Below, in pieces: positions 6,988 through 14,618 of a DNA stretch of 16,442 bases. The position numbers and the translations under genes are program-made. The notes under the pieces are model-generated. The model searched no databases and was not told where the DNA came from. It was given only the letters and a program-made list of their open reading frames with translations. Source of the stretch: an uncultured bacterium (GTDB lineage: Bacteria > Planctomycetota > Phycisphaerae > Phycisphaerales > UBA1924); NCBI GenBank assembly GCA_938003595.1, contig CALKYH010000137.1:1-16442 (forward strand). Direction: 5' to 3'. Numbering within the stretch: position 1 is the stretch's first letter; every line of letters starts with the position of its first letter.

Positions 6988-8142
6988 TCAGCGCAGCAGG
7001 TTTTCGCGGCTGATCATCAGCGAGAGCGTCTGGGCCACGATGTCCTGCTCCGCCGCCGTCAGCCCGTTGTGGAACGGCAGAGCGATCGTCCGCGCGCTCA
7101 CGCTCTCGGCGGCGGGGAAGTCGCCCGGCTTGAACCCGAAGCGCTCTCGATAGAACGGCTGCAGGTGGATGCACGGGAAGTAGTTGGAGGCGCCGATCTC
7201 GTGCCGGCGCAGACCCGCGATGATGCGGTCACGCTCGTCCACCGTGTAGCGGTCCGAAAGCCGCAGCACGAACACGAACCACGACATGAGCGTGTCCGCT
7301 TCGATCGTGGGCAGCAGCAGGTCAGCGTGGTCCATCAGGCGGGCCATGTACCGGTCCGCAACCTCGCGCCGCTTGGCGAGGATCTCGTCCAAACGCTGCA
7401 TCTGGGCGACGCCCATGGCGCTGTTGATGTCCGAGAGCCGGAAGTTGTACCCCAGCCGCTCGTGCGCCAGCCAGGAGCCCGCGCCGTGCCCGCCCTGATT
7501 CGCCGGCCGGCCCTGGTTCCGCAGCGCGCGGCAGCAGTCCGCCAGCCGGTCGTCGTCGGTGACCACCATCCCGCCCTCGCCGGTGGTGATCTGCTTGTTG
7601 GGATAGAACCCGAACACGCCCACGCGCCCGAACGAGCCGATCGGCCTGTCGCGCCAGACGCCGCCGAGGCCCTCGCAGCAGTCCTCGATGAGCGGGATCT
7701 CGTGTCGAGCCGCGATGGAGCGGTAGGCGTCCATGTGCGCCGGGTTGCCGAAGGTCTCCACCGCGACGATCGCCTTGGTGCGGGGCGTGATCGCCGCCTC
7801 CACCTTCGACGGGTCCATGTTGAGCGAGCGCGGGTCGATGTCCACGAACACCGGCGTGGCGCCGACGAACAGGATGCAGTTCGACGACGCCACAAACGAG
7901 AATGGCGTGGTGACGACCTCGTCCCCCGGGCCCACGCCTAGCGCGATCATCGCCATGTGCAGGCCCGCGGTCCCGCTGGAGCACGCGACAGCGTGCCGCC
8001 GTCCGGTTCTCCGGGCCACCGCCTGCTCGAACGCCTCGGTCACCGGTCCCAGGGCCAGCCGCCCGGAGCGCAGCACGGCGACGACGGCGTCGATCTCGGC
8101 CTCGGTGATGTCGGGCTTGCTCAGCGGGATCTCGTTGGACAT
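6988..8142 (-). CDS. DegT/DnrJ/EryC1/StrS-family PLP aminotransferase
   Basis: A 384-residue protein, the usual size for the family. SSGTAGLHMAM (55-65) binds the cofactor phosphate. IEDCCEGLG (152-160) contains the PLP-ring aspartate D154. GFYPNKQITTGEGG (178-191) contains the Schiff-base lysine K183. The C-terminal part has the FPCIHLQPFY region that lines the substrate site. Relatives transaminate keto-sugars on nucleotide carriers for lipopolysaccharide, glycan or antibiotic sugars. The sugar here cannot be told. The start at 8142 is chosen because SNEIPLSKPDI is the canonical N-terminus. A GGAG lies about 12 bases upstream, rather far. The open frame extends to 8217 without sense. The CC in place of the common AA or AQ beside D154 is unusual. 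It follows the helical-repeat gene by 85 bases on the same strand and may share its transcript. Confidence 0.93.
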   Translation of the reverse strand: MSNEIPLSKPDITEAEIDAVVAVLRSGRLALGPVTEAFEQAVARRTGRRHAVACSSGTAGLHMAMIALGVGPGDEVVTTPFSFVASSNCILFVGATPVFVDIDPRSLNMDPSKVEAAITPRTKAIVAVETFGNPAHMDAYRSIAARHEIPLIEDCCEGLGGVWRDRPIGSFGRVGVFGFYPNKQITTGEGGMVVTDDDRLADCCRALRNQGRPANQGGHGAGSWLAHERLGYNFRLSDINSAMGVAQMQRLDEILAKRREVADRYMARLMDHADLLLPTIEADTLMSWFVFVLRLSDRYTVDERDRIIAGLRRHEIGASNYFPCIHLQPFYRERFGFKPGDFPAAESVSARTIALPFHNGLTAAEQDIVAQTLSLMISRENLLR

Positions 8143-8227
8143 GCCGGGTCGGCGCTCCGATCGGGACAAGGGGACCTTGGGATGGAGAACATCGGCGCGC
8201 CAAGCCCCGGGGGGCAAGCAATTCCGC

Positions 8228-9730
8228 TCAGGAGGGCGCGGGCGCCAGGATTCTCGCCAGGGCCAGCCGTTCCTCGCCGGACAGTCGCAGCGCCAGCCAG
8301 GCCGCCTGCACGCGGCGCGCCGGGTGCAGCCCGCCCTCGCCGGCGGCGATCGCCCGCAGCAACTCGGTCAGGGACGCGGCCTGGTCGCCCTCGGCGGATC
8401 GGGCGGCCGCGATCGCCGCCAGGGCCTGGCACTCGGGATTCGAAGACGCGATGGCCAGCACGCCGGGGCACACCGCGGTCCCCTGCGGCCGGAGCGCGCC
8501 GAGCAGCATCGCCTGCTCGGTCCGCAGGTCGCGCTGTTCGACGGCCTGCTTGAATCGATCGAGGTAGGCCTCGGGACGCAGCGCGGCCAGGGCCTCCGCC
8601 GCGCGGACAGGCTGGTCGGTCAATTCCCAGTTCCCGACCGGCAGTTCCGGGGTCAGGTCGATGATCGCCAGCAGGGCCCGCTCGGCGGTCGAGGGCTCCA
8701 TGACCTTGGTCTGGCGGATCAGCCAGGCGAGCGCCTGGGTGTACCGGGTATCGATCAGGGCGAGGATCGGCGCCGCGTCGTTCTGCCGGATGCCCAGCGC
8801 GGCGCGCCCGAGCGCCCCCAGCAGCGCGTCATCTGCGGCGCTGAGTCGCTGCAGAAGTTCGTCCGTCGCATCCGTCGCCTCGATGGCCAGCAGCGCCAGC
8901 CGGAGCCGATCGGCGTACTCGGCGGATTCGGACTCGAAAGCGCTGGTCCACGCGCTGGTCGCCCGCTCGGGGGCGACGGCCAGCAGCACATCGATGGCCG
9001 CGGCGCGAAGCAGGGAATCCTGCTCGCTCGCGGCCAGCACCGCCTCGGCCAGCGGGGCCGAGCCGCGCAGCCGCAGCTGCGCCGCATCGTTGAGGATGGT
9101 GATAAGGGCCGCTCGCGCAAGCGGCGTGTCCTCGGAGATCAGCAGCGGGAGCGGCTCCGGCATCGTTTCGGCCGGGGCGGACTCCATGACGAGCAGAGCC
9201 GCACGGGCCTCGGTCGGCAGGTGCGCGCTCGAGCCCGAGAGAAGCATCGCCGCTCGCTCGGCGTCCACCGGATCGCCCGCGCCGGCCGCGGCAAGACGGA
9301 GATAGATCTCCATGGCGGGCGAGAGGTCGGAGCGGGCCAACAGGTCCCGCACACTCTCGTCGCTGAGGAGGCCCTGCCTCCGGGCGGACTCCACGATCGA
9401 CAGCCGCTCCTCCGGCGAGCCGATCTGCATGAGCAGGAAGGGGTCCAGTTTCGCTGGTGAATCCAGTTCGGCTCGACCCAGGACGCCGTTGCGGCGCAGC
9501 TCGACCCCGGGGCCCGCCGCCAGTTGAGAGAAGAGCGGCCGCAGCGCCGGGTCGCGCAGCTCGCGCAGCGCCAGCAGCGAGCGCTCGGCGTTGGCGCCGC
9601 CGTCGGCGATGCCGTCGCGGATCTGCTCCGCGAGGCGCTCCGAGGCGGTGGGTTCGTAGCCCGCGAGGCCCGTCGAGGCCATGGCGAGGGCGACGATTGT
9701 CAGAATCCGTGCGATAACGCCCGTTCCCAT
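8228..9730 (-). CDS. Exported helical-repeat (HEAT-like) protein of unknown function
   Basis: About 500 residues. The N-terminus (MGTGVIARILTIVALAMASTGLAG) looks like a signal peptide or anchor. The rest is almost all short amphipathic alanine/leucine-rich helices in pairs (for example ARAALITILNDAAQ and LLRAAAIDVLLAVAPE), the pattern of HEAT/ARM-type solenoids, which usually bind proteins. No catalytic motif is visible. The start is uncertain: in-frame ATGs at 9730, 9766 and 9781 all lack a clear Shine-Dalgarno. I prefer 9730 because it begins directly at the signal peptide. The gene lies between dnaA and the aminotransferase on the same strand. Nothing in the sequence ties it functionally to either. 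Confidence 0.75.
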   Translation of the reverse strand: MGTGVIARILTIVALAMASTGLAGYEPTASERLAEQIRDGIADGGANAERSLLALRELRDPALRPLFSQLAAGPGVELRRNGVLGRAELDSPAKLDPFLLMQIGSPEERLSIVESARRQGLLSDESVRDLLARSDLSPAMEIYLRLAAAGAGDPVDAERAAMLLSGSSAHLPTEARAALLVMESAPAETMPEPLPLLISEDTPLARAALITILNDAAQLRLRGSAPLAEAVLAASEQDSLLRAAAIDVLLAVAPERATSAWTSAFESESAEYADRLRLALLAIEATDATDELLQRLSAADDALLGALGRAALGIRQNDAAPILALIDTRYTQALAWLIRQTKVMEPSTAERALLAIIDLTPELPVGNWELTDQPVRAAEALAALRPEAYLDRFKQAVEQRDLRTEQAMLLGALRPQGTAVCPGVLAIASSNPECQALAAIAAARSAEGDQAASLTELLRAIAAGEGGLHPARRVQAAWLALRLSGEERLALARILAPAPS

Positions 9731-9832
9731 AGACGGCAGGAGTTTAGGCGATCCCGCCCTCGCCATGGAGCGGTCGCGCATCCCCGGGCCATGAGGGCCC
9801 CCATACCCCCGGAACCCCGGAGCCCCCGAAGT

Positions 9833-9879
9833 CCCGGGAGCGGCCGACGGGGGGCCATGAACCGTTGACCGCTCCCGGG
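9833..9879. repeat. Eleven-base perfect inverted repeat in the dnaA downstream gap
   Basis: CCCGGGAGCGG (9833-9843) and CCGCTCCCGGG (9869-9879) form an 11-pair stem with a 25-base loop, in the 225-base gap between the dnaA stop and the helical-repeat gene. It may help terminate dnaA transcription. No T tract follows on the minus strand. The CCCGGGAG core recurs upstream of dnaA. Confidence 0.7.
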
Positions 9880-9895
9880 CGGGCCCGGAATAGGT

Positions 9896-9933
9896 CGGCC
9901 GTCGGACGCACATCCTGTCGCGCCCGACGGCCG
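9896..9933 (-). terminator. Candidate hairpin after dnaA
   Basis: CGGCCGTCGG (9896-9905) pairs perfectly with CCGACGGCCG (9924-9933), loop 18 bases, 23 bases past the dnaA stop. No T run follows on the minus strand, so intrinsic termination is doubtful. Confidence 0.35.
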
Positions 9934-9955
9934 GAGAGGAGGCACGCAGCCCGTC

Positions 9956-11440
9956 CTAGGACGCGTGTTGGAGAAGGTCTCTGCGGACCTGATCGGTGAC
10001 ATGCGCGAGGGTCGCCCCGTCGTCGCGGACCAGTCGATCAGGGTCGGTCGCCAGCTGCTGCGTGAACCGCGTGCAGGCGGTGACGACCGTGGAGTGATTC
10101 GGCCTGTTCAGGTCCCGAGCGATCTCGGGGTACGAGAGCGTGGTCAGCTCTCGCGAGAGGTACGAGGCCATGGACCGCGCCAGCACCACGCGCTGGTGAC
10201 GGCCACGCCCGAAGACCTCGCTGAGGTCGACTCCCATCGCCGCGGCGACGCGCTGGGCGATGGCGGCGACCGTCAGCGGCTTGCGCGCCCGCGGCGCGGA
10301 GCACGCGCCCAGCGCTCGCTCGACCGCGATCATCCCGACGACCGGTCCGGTGGGGCACAGGTCCGGCGTGAGCCGCAGCATCGCCTCGATCCGCGTCACC
10401 ACGCCCTCGAGTTCGCGGACGGAGCCATCGAAGCGGTCGGCGATCGCGTGGAGGGCGCCGTCCTCGATCGAGAGCCCGCGCCGCTCGAACAACCGGCGGA
10501 CGATCTCCAGCCGCGCGGAGCGGTCGGGGTTGTCGATCCGCACGACCATGCCCGCCATGAACCGCGAGACCAGTCGATCGCCGAGCGCCTGGATCTGGCG
10601 AGGGTGCTCGTCCGAGGCCAGGGCCACGCGAGCGCCGGCCAGGTCCATCGCGTCGAAGGTGTGCAGGAACTCGTTCTGCGTCGCCGTCTTGTTGGAGAAG
10701 AAGTGCACATCGTCGATGCACAGCAGGTCGAGGTTGCGGTGAGCGCGGCGGAAGTCCTCGATCTTGTTCGTCTGCACCGCCGTGACGAAGGCGTTGGTGA
10801 ACGCTTCGCCCGTGGTGTAGCGGACCCTCGTGCGGCCCAGGGCCCGGGCCCGATGCACAATCGCCTGCAGCAGGTGCGTCTTGCCCAGCCCGCAGCTGCC
10901 GTGCAGGAACATCGCCCGGCAGGGCGAGTCCTCGGGGCCGCCGGCGATCGCGGTCGCGGCGTCGAAGGCCATCCGCGAGCCGGGGCCCACGACGAAGTCC
11001 TCGAACCGACGCAGGGGCGGCTGGCGCCACGGCGCCGACGGCGCCCGGCGGGCGGCGGTGTCGCGACCGATCCGGCCGATCACATCGGCGCGGACCGGGT
11101 TCGCGGTCTGCGCCGCGGAGGCCACGGCGGCCTCGTTGGAGGTCGCGGCCTCGGCGGCGGCGGCGTCCAGCGCCAGCGAGGCGTCCACGCGGTAGACGAC
11201 CTCCGCGCCGGCGCCGCCCGTGGCGCCCTCGACCGCGGAGGTGATGTCGTCGCCGAACCGCCGGCGGAGCCAGTCAGCGAGGAAGCCGTTGGGGGCCTCC
11301 ACCTGCAGGCGGCCGTCCGTCCATGAGAGGCGGGCGCTCTTCCCGAAGTACCGCTCGCAGCGCTCAGGGCCCACCTTCAGGGCGAGCCGTTCGAGAACAT
11401 CCGAGCACACCAGTCCGTTGGTTGCGATGGTCTGAGCCAA
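9956..11440 (-). CDS. dnaA: Chromosomal replication initiator protein DnaA (TTG start)
   Basis: 494 residues from the chosen start. DnaA is the AAA+ ATPase that binds DnaA boxes and melts the origin. Domain I is about 1-70 and an Ala-rich linker about 86-140. Domain III has Walker A GSCGLGKTH (181-189, K187), Walker B LLCIDDVHFF (239-248), sensor ASDEHPRQ and a probable arginine finger in LVSRF (R293). Domain IV (about 386-494) has R422, aligning with E. coli R399. The signature helix reads NRPNHSTVV, where most DnaA read GGRDHSTV, so N448 replaces the base-reading Asp433. No ATG lies upstream of the AAA+ domain. TTG 11440 is chosen because AAGGGG lies eight bases before it and domain I starts right after. 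A GTG further upstream (LVSSS) is the alternative. The open frame extends to 11911 without protein-like content. Confidence 0.96.
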   Translation of the reverse strand: MAQTIATNGLVCSDVLERLALKVGPERCERYFGKSARLSWTDGRLQVEAPNGFLADWLRRRFGDDITSAVEGATGGAGAEVVYRVDASLALDAAAAEAATSNEAAVASAAQTANPVRADVIGRIGRDTAARRAPSAPWRQPPLRRFEDFVVGPGSRMAFDAATAIAGGPEDSPCRAMFLHGSCGLGKTHLLQAIVHRARALGRTRVRYTTGEAFTNAFVTAVQTNKIEDFRRAHRNLDLLCIDDVHFFSNKTATQNEFLHTFDAMDLAGARVALASDEHPRQIQALGDRLVSRFMAGMVVRIDNPDRSARLEIVRRLFERRGLSIEDGALHAIADRFDGSVRELEGVVTRIEAMLRLTPDLCPTGPVVGMIAVERALGACSAPRARKPLTVAAIAQRVAAAMGVDLSEVFGRGRHQRVVLARSMASYLSRELTTLSYPEIARDLNRPNHSTVVTACTRFTQQLATDPDRLVRDDGATLAHVTDQVRRDLLQHAS

Positions 11441-11637
11441 GGCAGGATCCCCTTCCCGTGAAGTTGGGACGCGGCCCCATATGGGGAAGCGCGACGACGA
11501 CACAAGGGCCGAGTCCTTTCGAACTCGGACGGAGCAGAGATCCTCTCGTTGGAGTTGGGCATAGGCGCCGCGCGGCCTGCATCGTGCATGCCTCGCCGAA
11601 CCACCCGCACTCTTCCGAAGAATCCGGCCATCCGGCC

Positions 11638-11907
11638 GGTGGATATCTGTCAGTCCGTGGGTCGTTCCATGACCGTGAAGAAATCTAAACGCAAGGCGCA
11701 GGCGCCTCAACGTCGCCGGTTCTTGAACTTGGTCTTGACAGGCCCCGGAGCGCACATGGCGCAAGGGTTTGCGCGTCGCGAAAAAGAGTTCTGCACCGCT
11801 CGTCGGACAGGCCGTGCAGGAGCCGTGGAAAGCGTCCACAACCCGCGTCCCGATCGCGACTCGCGCCCCGTCTCCACACCCGCTCCACCCGTTTCGCCGG
11901 GGGTGGA
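11638..11907. other. Cluster of DnaA-box-like motifs; candidate replication origin
   Basis: Six TCCAC/GTGGA cores occur here: 11639-11643, 11825-11829, 11835-11839, 11873-11877, 11884-11888 and 11903-11907, five of them within 83 bases. The best nonamers are GTCTCCACA (11870-11878) and ATATCCACC (minus strand of 11638-11646), each 7/9 to TTATCCACA. Some pair as inverted repeats: GTGGA/TCCAC with 5 bases between (11825-11839) and TCCACCC/GGGTGGA with 10 between (11884-11907). Position next to dnaA fits an origin. The lack of perfect boxes and of a clear AT-rich unwinding element keeps confidence low. Confidence 0.35.
11682..11710 (-). promoter_or_regulatory. Candidate dnaA promoter
   Basis: On the minus strand, TTGAGG (11705-11710) and TAGATT (11682-11687) are separated by exactly 17 bases, each 4/6 to the sigma-70 consensus. 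Transcription would begin near 11675 and leave a leader of about 235 bases before the TTG start. It is the best promoter-like pair I found in this gap. Confidence 0.4.
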
Positions 11908-11924
11908 ACACCCCGATGAAGAAA

Positions 11925-11991
11925 CTCCCGAGCGACCAGGAGGAGCCGCCCGGGAGTCTTTACCCCGTCCCGGGAGACGCCAAGTCTCCCG
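11925..11991. repeat. Two adjacent inverted repeats sharing a CGGGAG core
   Basis: ACTCCCG (11925-11931) pairs with CGGGAGT (11951-11957). CGGGAGAC (11971-11978) pairs with GTCTCCCG (11984-11991) across the loop GCCAA. Because all four arms share CTCCCG or CGGGAG, they could pair in alternative combinations. On the minus strand the second stem is followed by TTTCTTCAT, which resembles a weak terminator, so an attenuator-like switch is conceivable but not shown. Confidence 0.6.
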
Positions 11992-12096
11992 TTCACCCGC
12001 ATCGTAGCCATCGACCACCGGTCTGTCGCGGAAAGCGCAGACAAGTCAAGCGTTGGCAGAGACTTACAGCAATTTGAGATGGGCCCCGGCCGCCCC

Positions 12097-12139
12097 AAAA
12101 AAACAGTTCGCCCCGTCGCGTTGGCGACGGGGCGGACTG
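12097..12139 (-). terminator. Strong intrinsic terminator of the ctaB-ABC-sco1 operon
   Basis: A 16-pair stem (12104-12119 with 12124-12139, one T-G wobble) closed by a four-base loop GTTG is followed on the minus strand by seven Ts (As at 12097-12103). It lies 40 bases past the sco1 stop. It ends the four-gene operon and insulates the dnaA upstream region. Confidence 0.95.
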
Positions 12140-12178
12140 GAGGAGGAGAGAACGATCAACCATCTGTACGAACGGCGC

Positions 12179-12907
12179 TTACCGCCTGTTCGCGCGGTTT
12201 CCGTGAGAATCTGCGGCGATTTTCGCTCGGGCCGCGAGCCGGTCCACATCGGCCTGCTCCAGGCCCGCATAGAGGCCCAGGACCGCGCCATCGGGTCCGA
12301 TGAGGACGAGCCGGGTGGTGTGCGAAATGTTCTGCATGGTGGAGCCATCATCCAGAACGATGACATTCTCCGGGTTCGGATCGGGGCCCAGGCCGAGCGC
12401 AAGGCCTCCCTCGCTGATCGCCAGGACCTGGTCCCAGGGGCCGGTCAGAAAGGTCCAGCGGGCGGTGTCGGCGCCGATCCGGCGCGCGTGCTCGGCGAGT
12501 CGCTCGGGCGTGTCGCGCTCGGGGTCGACGCTGATGCTGACGAAGCGGCAGTCCGTTCCGGCGAGCTGCTCCTGCAGGTAGAGCATCTTCTGCGTGAGCG
12601 TCGGGCAGACGAAGGTGCAGTTCGTAAAGACGAAATCCAGCACCGTGACATGGCCCTGGAAGATCCCCGCGTCCACGACCTCGCCGGTCTGCGTGGTGAG
12701 CGTGAAGGCCGGGATGCGCAGGCCTTCGACCGCCTTGTCGGGCGTCAGCGCTTTGCGCCGTTCGCGCCGCTCGGCGCCGCGGACGAACGCCGGCGCGATC
12801 GCGACGATCGCCATCGCGATGATCGCGAGGATGACGACGAAAACGGCCAACCGCCCGGAGCGCCGTCGCGTCGGAGGAATGATGACGGGAGAGGACGGGA
12901 TGGTCAT
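12179..12907 (-). CDS. sco1: SCO1/SenC-family copper chaperone for cytochrome c oxidase
   Basis: A 242-residue protein with one N-terminal membrane anchor (about 19-42) and a thioredoxin-fold domain outside. The family's copper ligands are all present: CxxxC as NCTFVCP (C97, C101) and the distant histidine H196 in SHTTRL. Also typical are DFVFTNCTFVCPTLT (91-105) and SISVDPERDTPE (124-135). SCO proteins deliver copper to, or reduce, the CuA site of oxidase subunit II. Its ATG overlaps the permease stop (ATGA at 12904-12907), and it is the last gene of the operon. The longer open frame to 13726 is read-through across the permease gene. Confidence 0.96.
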   Translation of the reverse strand: MTIPSSPVIIPPTRRRSGRLAVFVVILAIIAMAIVAIAPAFVRGAERRERRKALTPDKAVEGLRIPAFTLTTQTGEVVDAGIFQGHVTVLDFVFTNCTFVCPTLTQKMLYLQEQLAGTDCRFVSISVDPERDTPERLAEHARRIGADTARWTFLTGPWDQVLAISEGGLALGLGPDPNPENVIVLDDGSTMQNISHTTRLVLIGPDGAVLGLYAGLEQADVDRLAARAKIAADSHGNRANRR

Positions 12908-13671
12908 GCGTGTGCTCCGGGCGTGCGCCGGACGCTCGCGCCCATCGTCAGCCAGGCGGCCAGCGCCGAGGCGCCGGCGAACGCCAGCGCGACGGCCCAG
13001 GCCCGGGCATCGAACCGTCCGCCGTCGAGCGCGGCCCGGACGGCGTCGGTGGTCCAGCGGAGGGGGTTGATCGTCATCGCGGCGCGGAGCGCAGGGTGGG
13101 CCGTGTCGGCGGGGAAGAAGGCGCCGCTGAGCAGCCACATCGGCATGAGCACCAGGTTCATGACGCCGTGGAAGCCCTCGGTGGAGTCGATCCGCCAGGC
13201 GAGCGCGAGGCTGAGACCGCCGACGCCGATCGCCCCGGCGAAGGCCCCGAGCGCCGCGAGCGCCATGCCCAGCAGGCCCGGCGCCGCGCCGACCAGCGGC
13301 GCCGCGAGCAGGACCAGCGTCGCCTGAGCGCCGGCGATGGTGGCGACGGCCAGCAGTTTGGCGCCGACCACGCTCCACATCGGCGCCGGGCTGGCCAGGG
13401 CGCTCTGGAGGAATCCCCCCTGGCGGTCCTGGATGAGCGAGATGGCGCCGAAGATGGCGCCGAAGGTCACGACCATCATGGCCATCCCCGGGAGCAGGAA
13501 GACCGCGTAGCGCTCGGTCTGGTCGGTGCGCAGGGCGTCGGCGAATCCGCCGGCGAGGAAGACCCAGAACAGGGCCGCGGTGCCGAGCGTGGCGACGACG
13601 CGGCTGGGCTGGCGGAAGAACCGCCGCCACTCGCGCATCGTCAGCGCCAGCAATGGGCGGAGACCGCTCAT
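12904..13671 (-). CDS. ABC-2 type transporter permease
   Basis: A 255-residue membrane protein with about six hydrophobic segments (26-42, 56-80, 101-128, 131-159, 168-188 and 224-244). ABC-2 hallmarks are visible: DRQGGFLQSALASP (82-95) after the second helix, LSGAFFPAD (181-189) and NPLRWTTDAVRAAL (202-215). It starts inside the ATPase gene stop (ATGA at 13668-13671) and ends inside the sco1 start, so it must work with the preceding ATPase as an exporter or extractor half. Its place between ctaB and sco1 points to oxidase biogenesis. The substrate is unknown. NosY is a comparable permease in nitrous-oxide reductase copper-site assembly, which is an analogy only. Confidence 0.93.
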   Translation of the reverse strand: MSGLRPLLALTMREWRRFFRQPSRVVATLGTAALFWVFLAGGFADALRTDQTERYAVFLLPGMAMMVVTFGAIFGAISLIQDRQGGFLQSALASPAPMWSVVGAKLLAVATIAGAQATLVLLAAPLVGAAPGLLGMALAALGAFAGAIGVGGLSLALAWRIDSTEGFHGVMNLVLMPMWLLSGAFFPADTAHPALRAAMTINPLRWTTDAVRAALDGGRFDARAWAVALAFAGASALAAWLTMGASVRRTPGAHA

Positions 13672-14618
13672 GAGGACTGCTCCTCGCTGCGGTCGAGGCC
13701 GTCGCCGGCGAGCGAGCGGTAGACATCGCCCAGCGTGGGCGGCGCGAACGAGAAGGGGACGCCGGCGTGGATCAGAGCCTGCGCGGCGCGCTCGAGCGTG
13801 GCGCTGTCGCCGCTGGCCGCGATGTCCTCGCCGTCCGGCGCGGGGTCGGCTCCGGCGCCGCGGAGCAGGTCGGCCGCGGAACGGGGCGCGCGGAGCAGGG
13901 CGGGGCCCAGGCGGGCGCGCAGGCTCTCGGGCGCGTCATCGGCGACGATGCGTCCGTTGGCGAGCATCACGACGCGGTCGGCGCGGGCGGCCTCGTCCAT
14001 GAGGTGCGTGCTCATCACGATGGCGATGTCGCGCGCGGCGCGCAGCGCCGCGAGCGTGTCCAGGAAGGCGGCGCGGGAGCCGTGGTCGAGGCCCGCGGTG
14101 GGCTCGTCGATCAGCAGCAGCCGTGGGGAGGGCAGCAGCGCCCGGGCCAGGTCCACGCGCCGCTGGAGCCCTCCGGAGAGGGCGCCGACGCGGTCGTCCA
14201 GCCGATCGGTGATCGCGAACTCATGGGCCGCGTCGGCGATGCGCGACCGGGCGTCGCCGGCGCCCAGGCCGAACATCGAGGCGTGCAGGGCGAGGTTCTC
14301 GCGGACGGTCAGCAGCGCGTCCAGGCCGGGGCGCTGGAAGACCACGCCGAGCGCGGCGCGGGCCGTCGGCGCGCGGGCGCCGGGATCGAACCCCAGGACG
14401 GTCGCCTCGCCGGCGGTGGGGGCGTCGGCGGCGGCGAGGATCCGCAGCAGGGTGGACTTGCCGGCGCCGTTCGGTCCGAGGAGCGCGACCCATTCGCGAG
14501 CGCCGACCTCGAGGGAGACGCCGTCGAGCGCCGCGCGCGCCGGCGACCGCTGGCGCGCGGGGTACACCCTGCGGACGGATCGCAGCGAGACGATGGAGTC
14601 GGTTGCGGGGGGGGACAT
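13668..14618 (-). CDS. ABC transporter ATP-binding protein
   Basis: A 316-residue nucleotide-binding subunit. Walker A GPNGAGKST (48-56, K54), Q-loop FQRP (Q95), signature LSGGLQRR (147-154), Walker B LLLIDEP (167-173) and switch histidine H205 in STHLMDEA are all intact, so it should hydrolyse ATP. About 90 residues after the core form a C-terminal extension typical of DrrA/CcmA/NosF-like ATPases that pair with ABC-2 permeases. The ATG at 14618 shares one base with the ctaB stop (TGATG). A GTG at 14621 overlapping by four is the alternative. It is coupled by overlaps on both sides: ctaB upstream, permease downstream. Confidence 0.96.
   Translation of the reverse strand: MSPPATDSIVSLRSVRRVYPARQRSPARAALDGVSLEVGAREWVALLGPNGAGKSTLLRILAAADAPTAGEATVLGFDPGARAPTARAALGVVFQRPGLDALLTVRENLALHASMFGLGAGDARSRIADAAHEFAITDRLDDRVGALSGGLQRRVDLARALLPSPRLLLIDEPTAGLDHGSRAAFLDTLAALRAARDIAIVMSTHLMDEAARADRVVMLANGRIVADDAPESLRARLGPALLRAPRSAADLLRGAGADPAPDGEDIAASGDSATLERAAQALIHAGVPFSFAPPTLGDVYRSLAGDGLDRSEEQSS

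Larger units (their letters stand above)
11441..12096. other. 656-base region without a convincing gene, between dnaA and the sco1 terminator
   Basis: Open frames here (for example plus-strand 11549-12007) are rich in Arg and Pro, match no family I know and overlap structured repeats. I see no rpmH, rnpA or RNA gene. The region contains a possible dnaA promoter, a cluster of DnaA-box-like motifs and four inverted repeats, described separately. The bases around 11641-11700 are more AT-rich than the surroundings. Confidence 0.6.

Noticed and set aside
7733..9460. A 575-codon open frame on the plus strand
   Set aside because: Antisense to the aminotransferase and the helical-repeat genes, both of which have clear protein-like content. 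The translation is low-complexity Arg/Gln/Gly.
9965..11326. A 453-codon open frame on the plus strand
   Set aside because: Antisense shadow of dnaA, which has all its expected motifs.
11735..11763. A perfect TTGACA at 11735-11740 on the plus strand
   Set aside because: No acceptable -10 box is present at 16-18 bases spacing, and no plus-strand gene follows.
11549..12007. A 152-codon plus-strand frame in the gap upstream of dnaA, with a basic stretch starting MTVKKSKRK
   Set aside because: I briefly considered a ribosomal protein such as L34. The motif pattern does not match, the rest is Arg/Pro-rich, and it runs through several inverted repeats and the candidate dnaA promoter.
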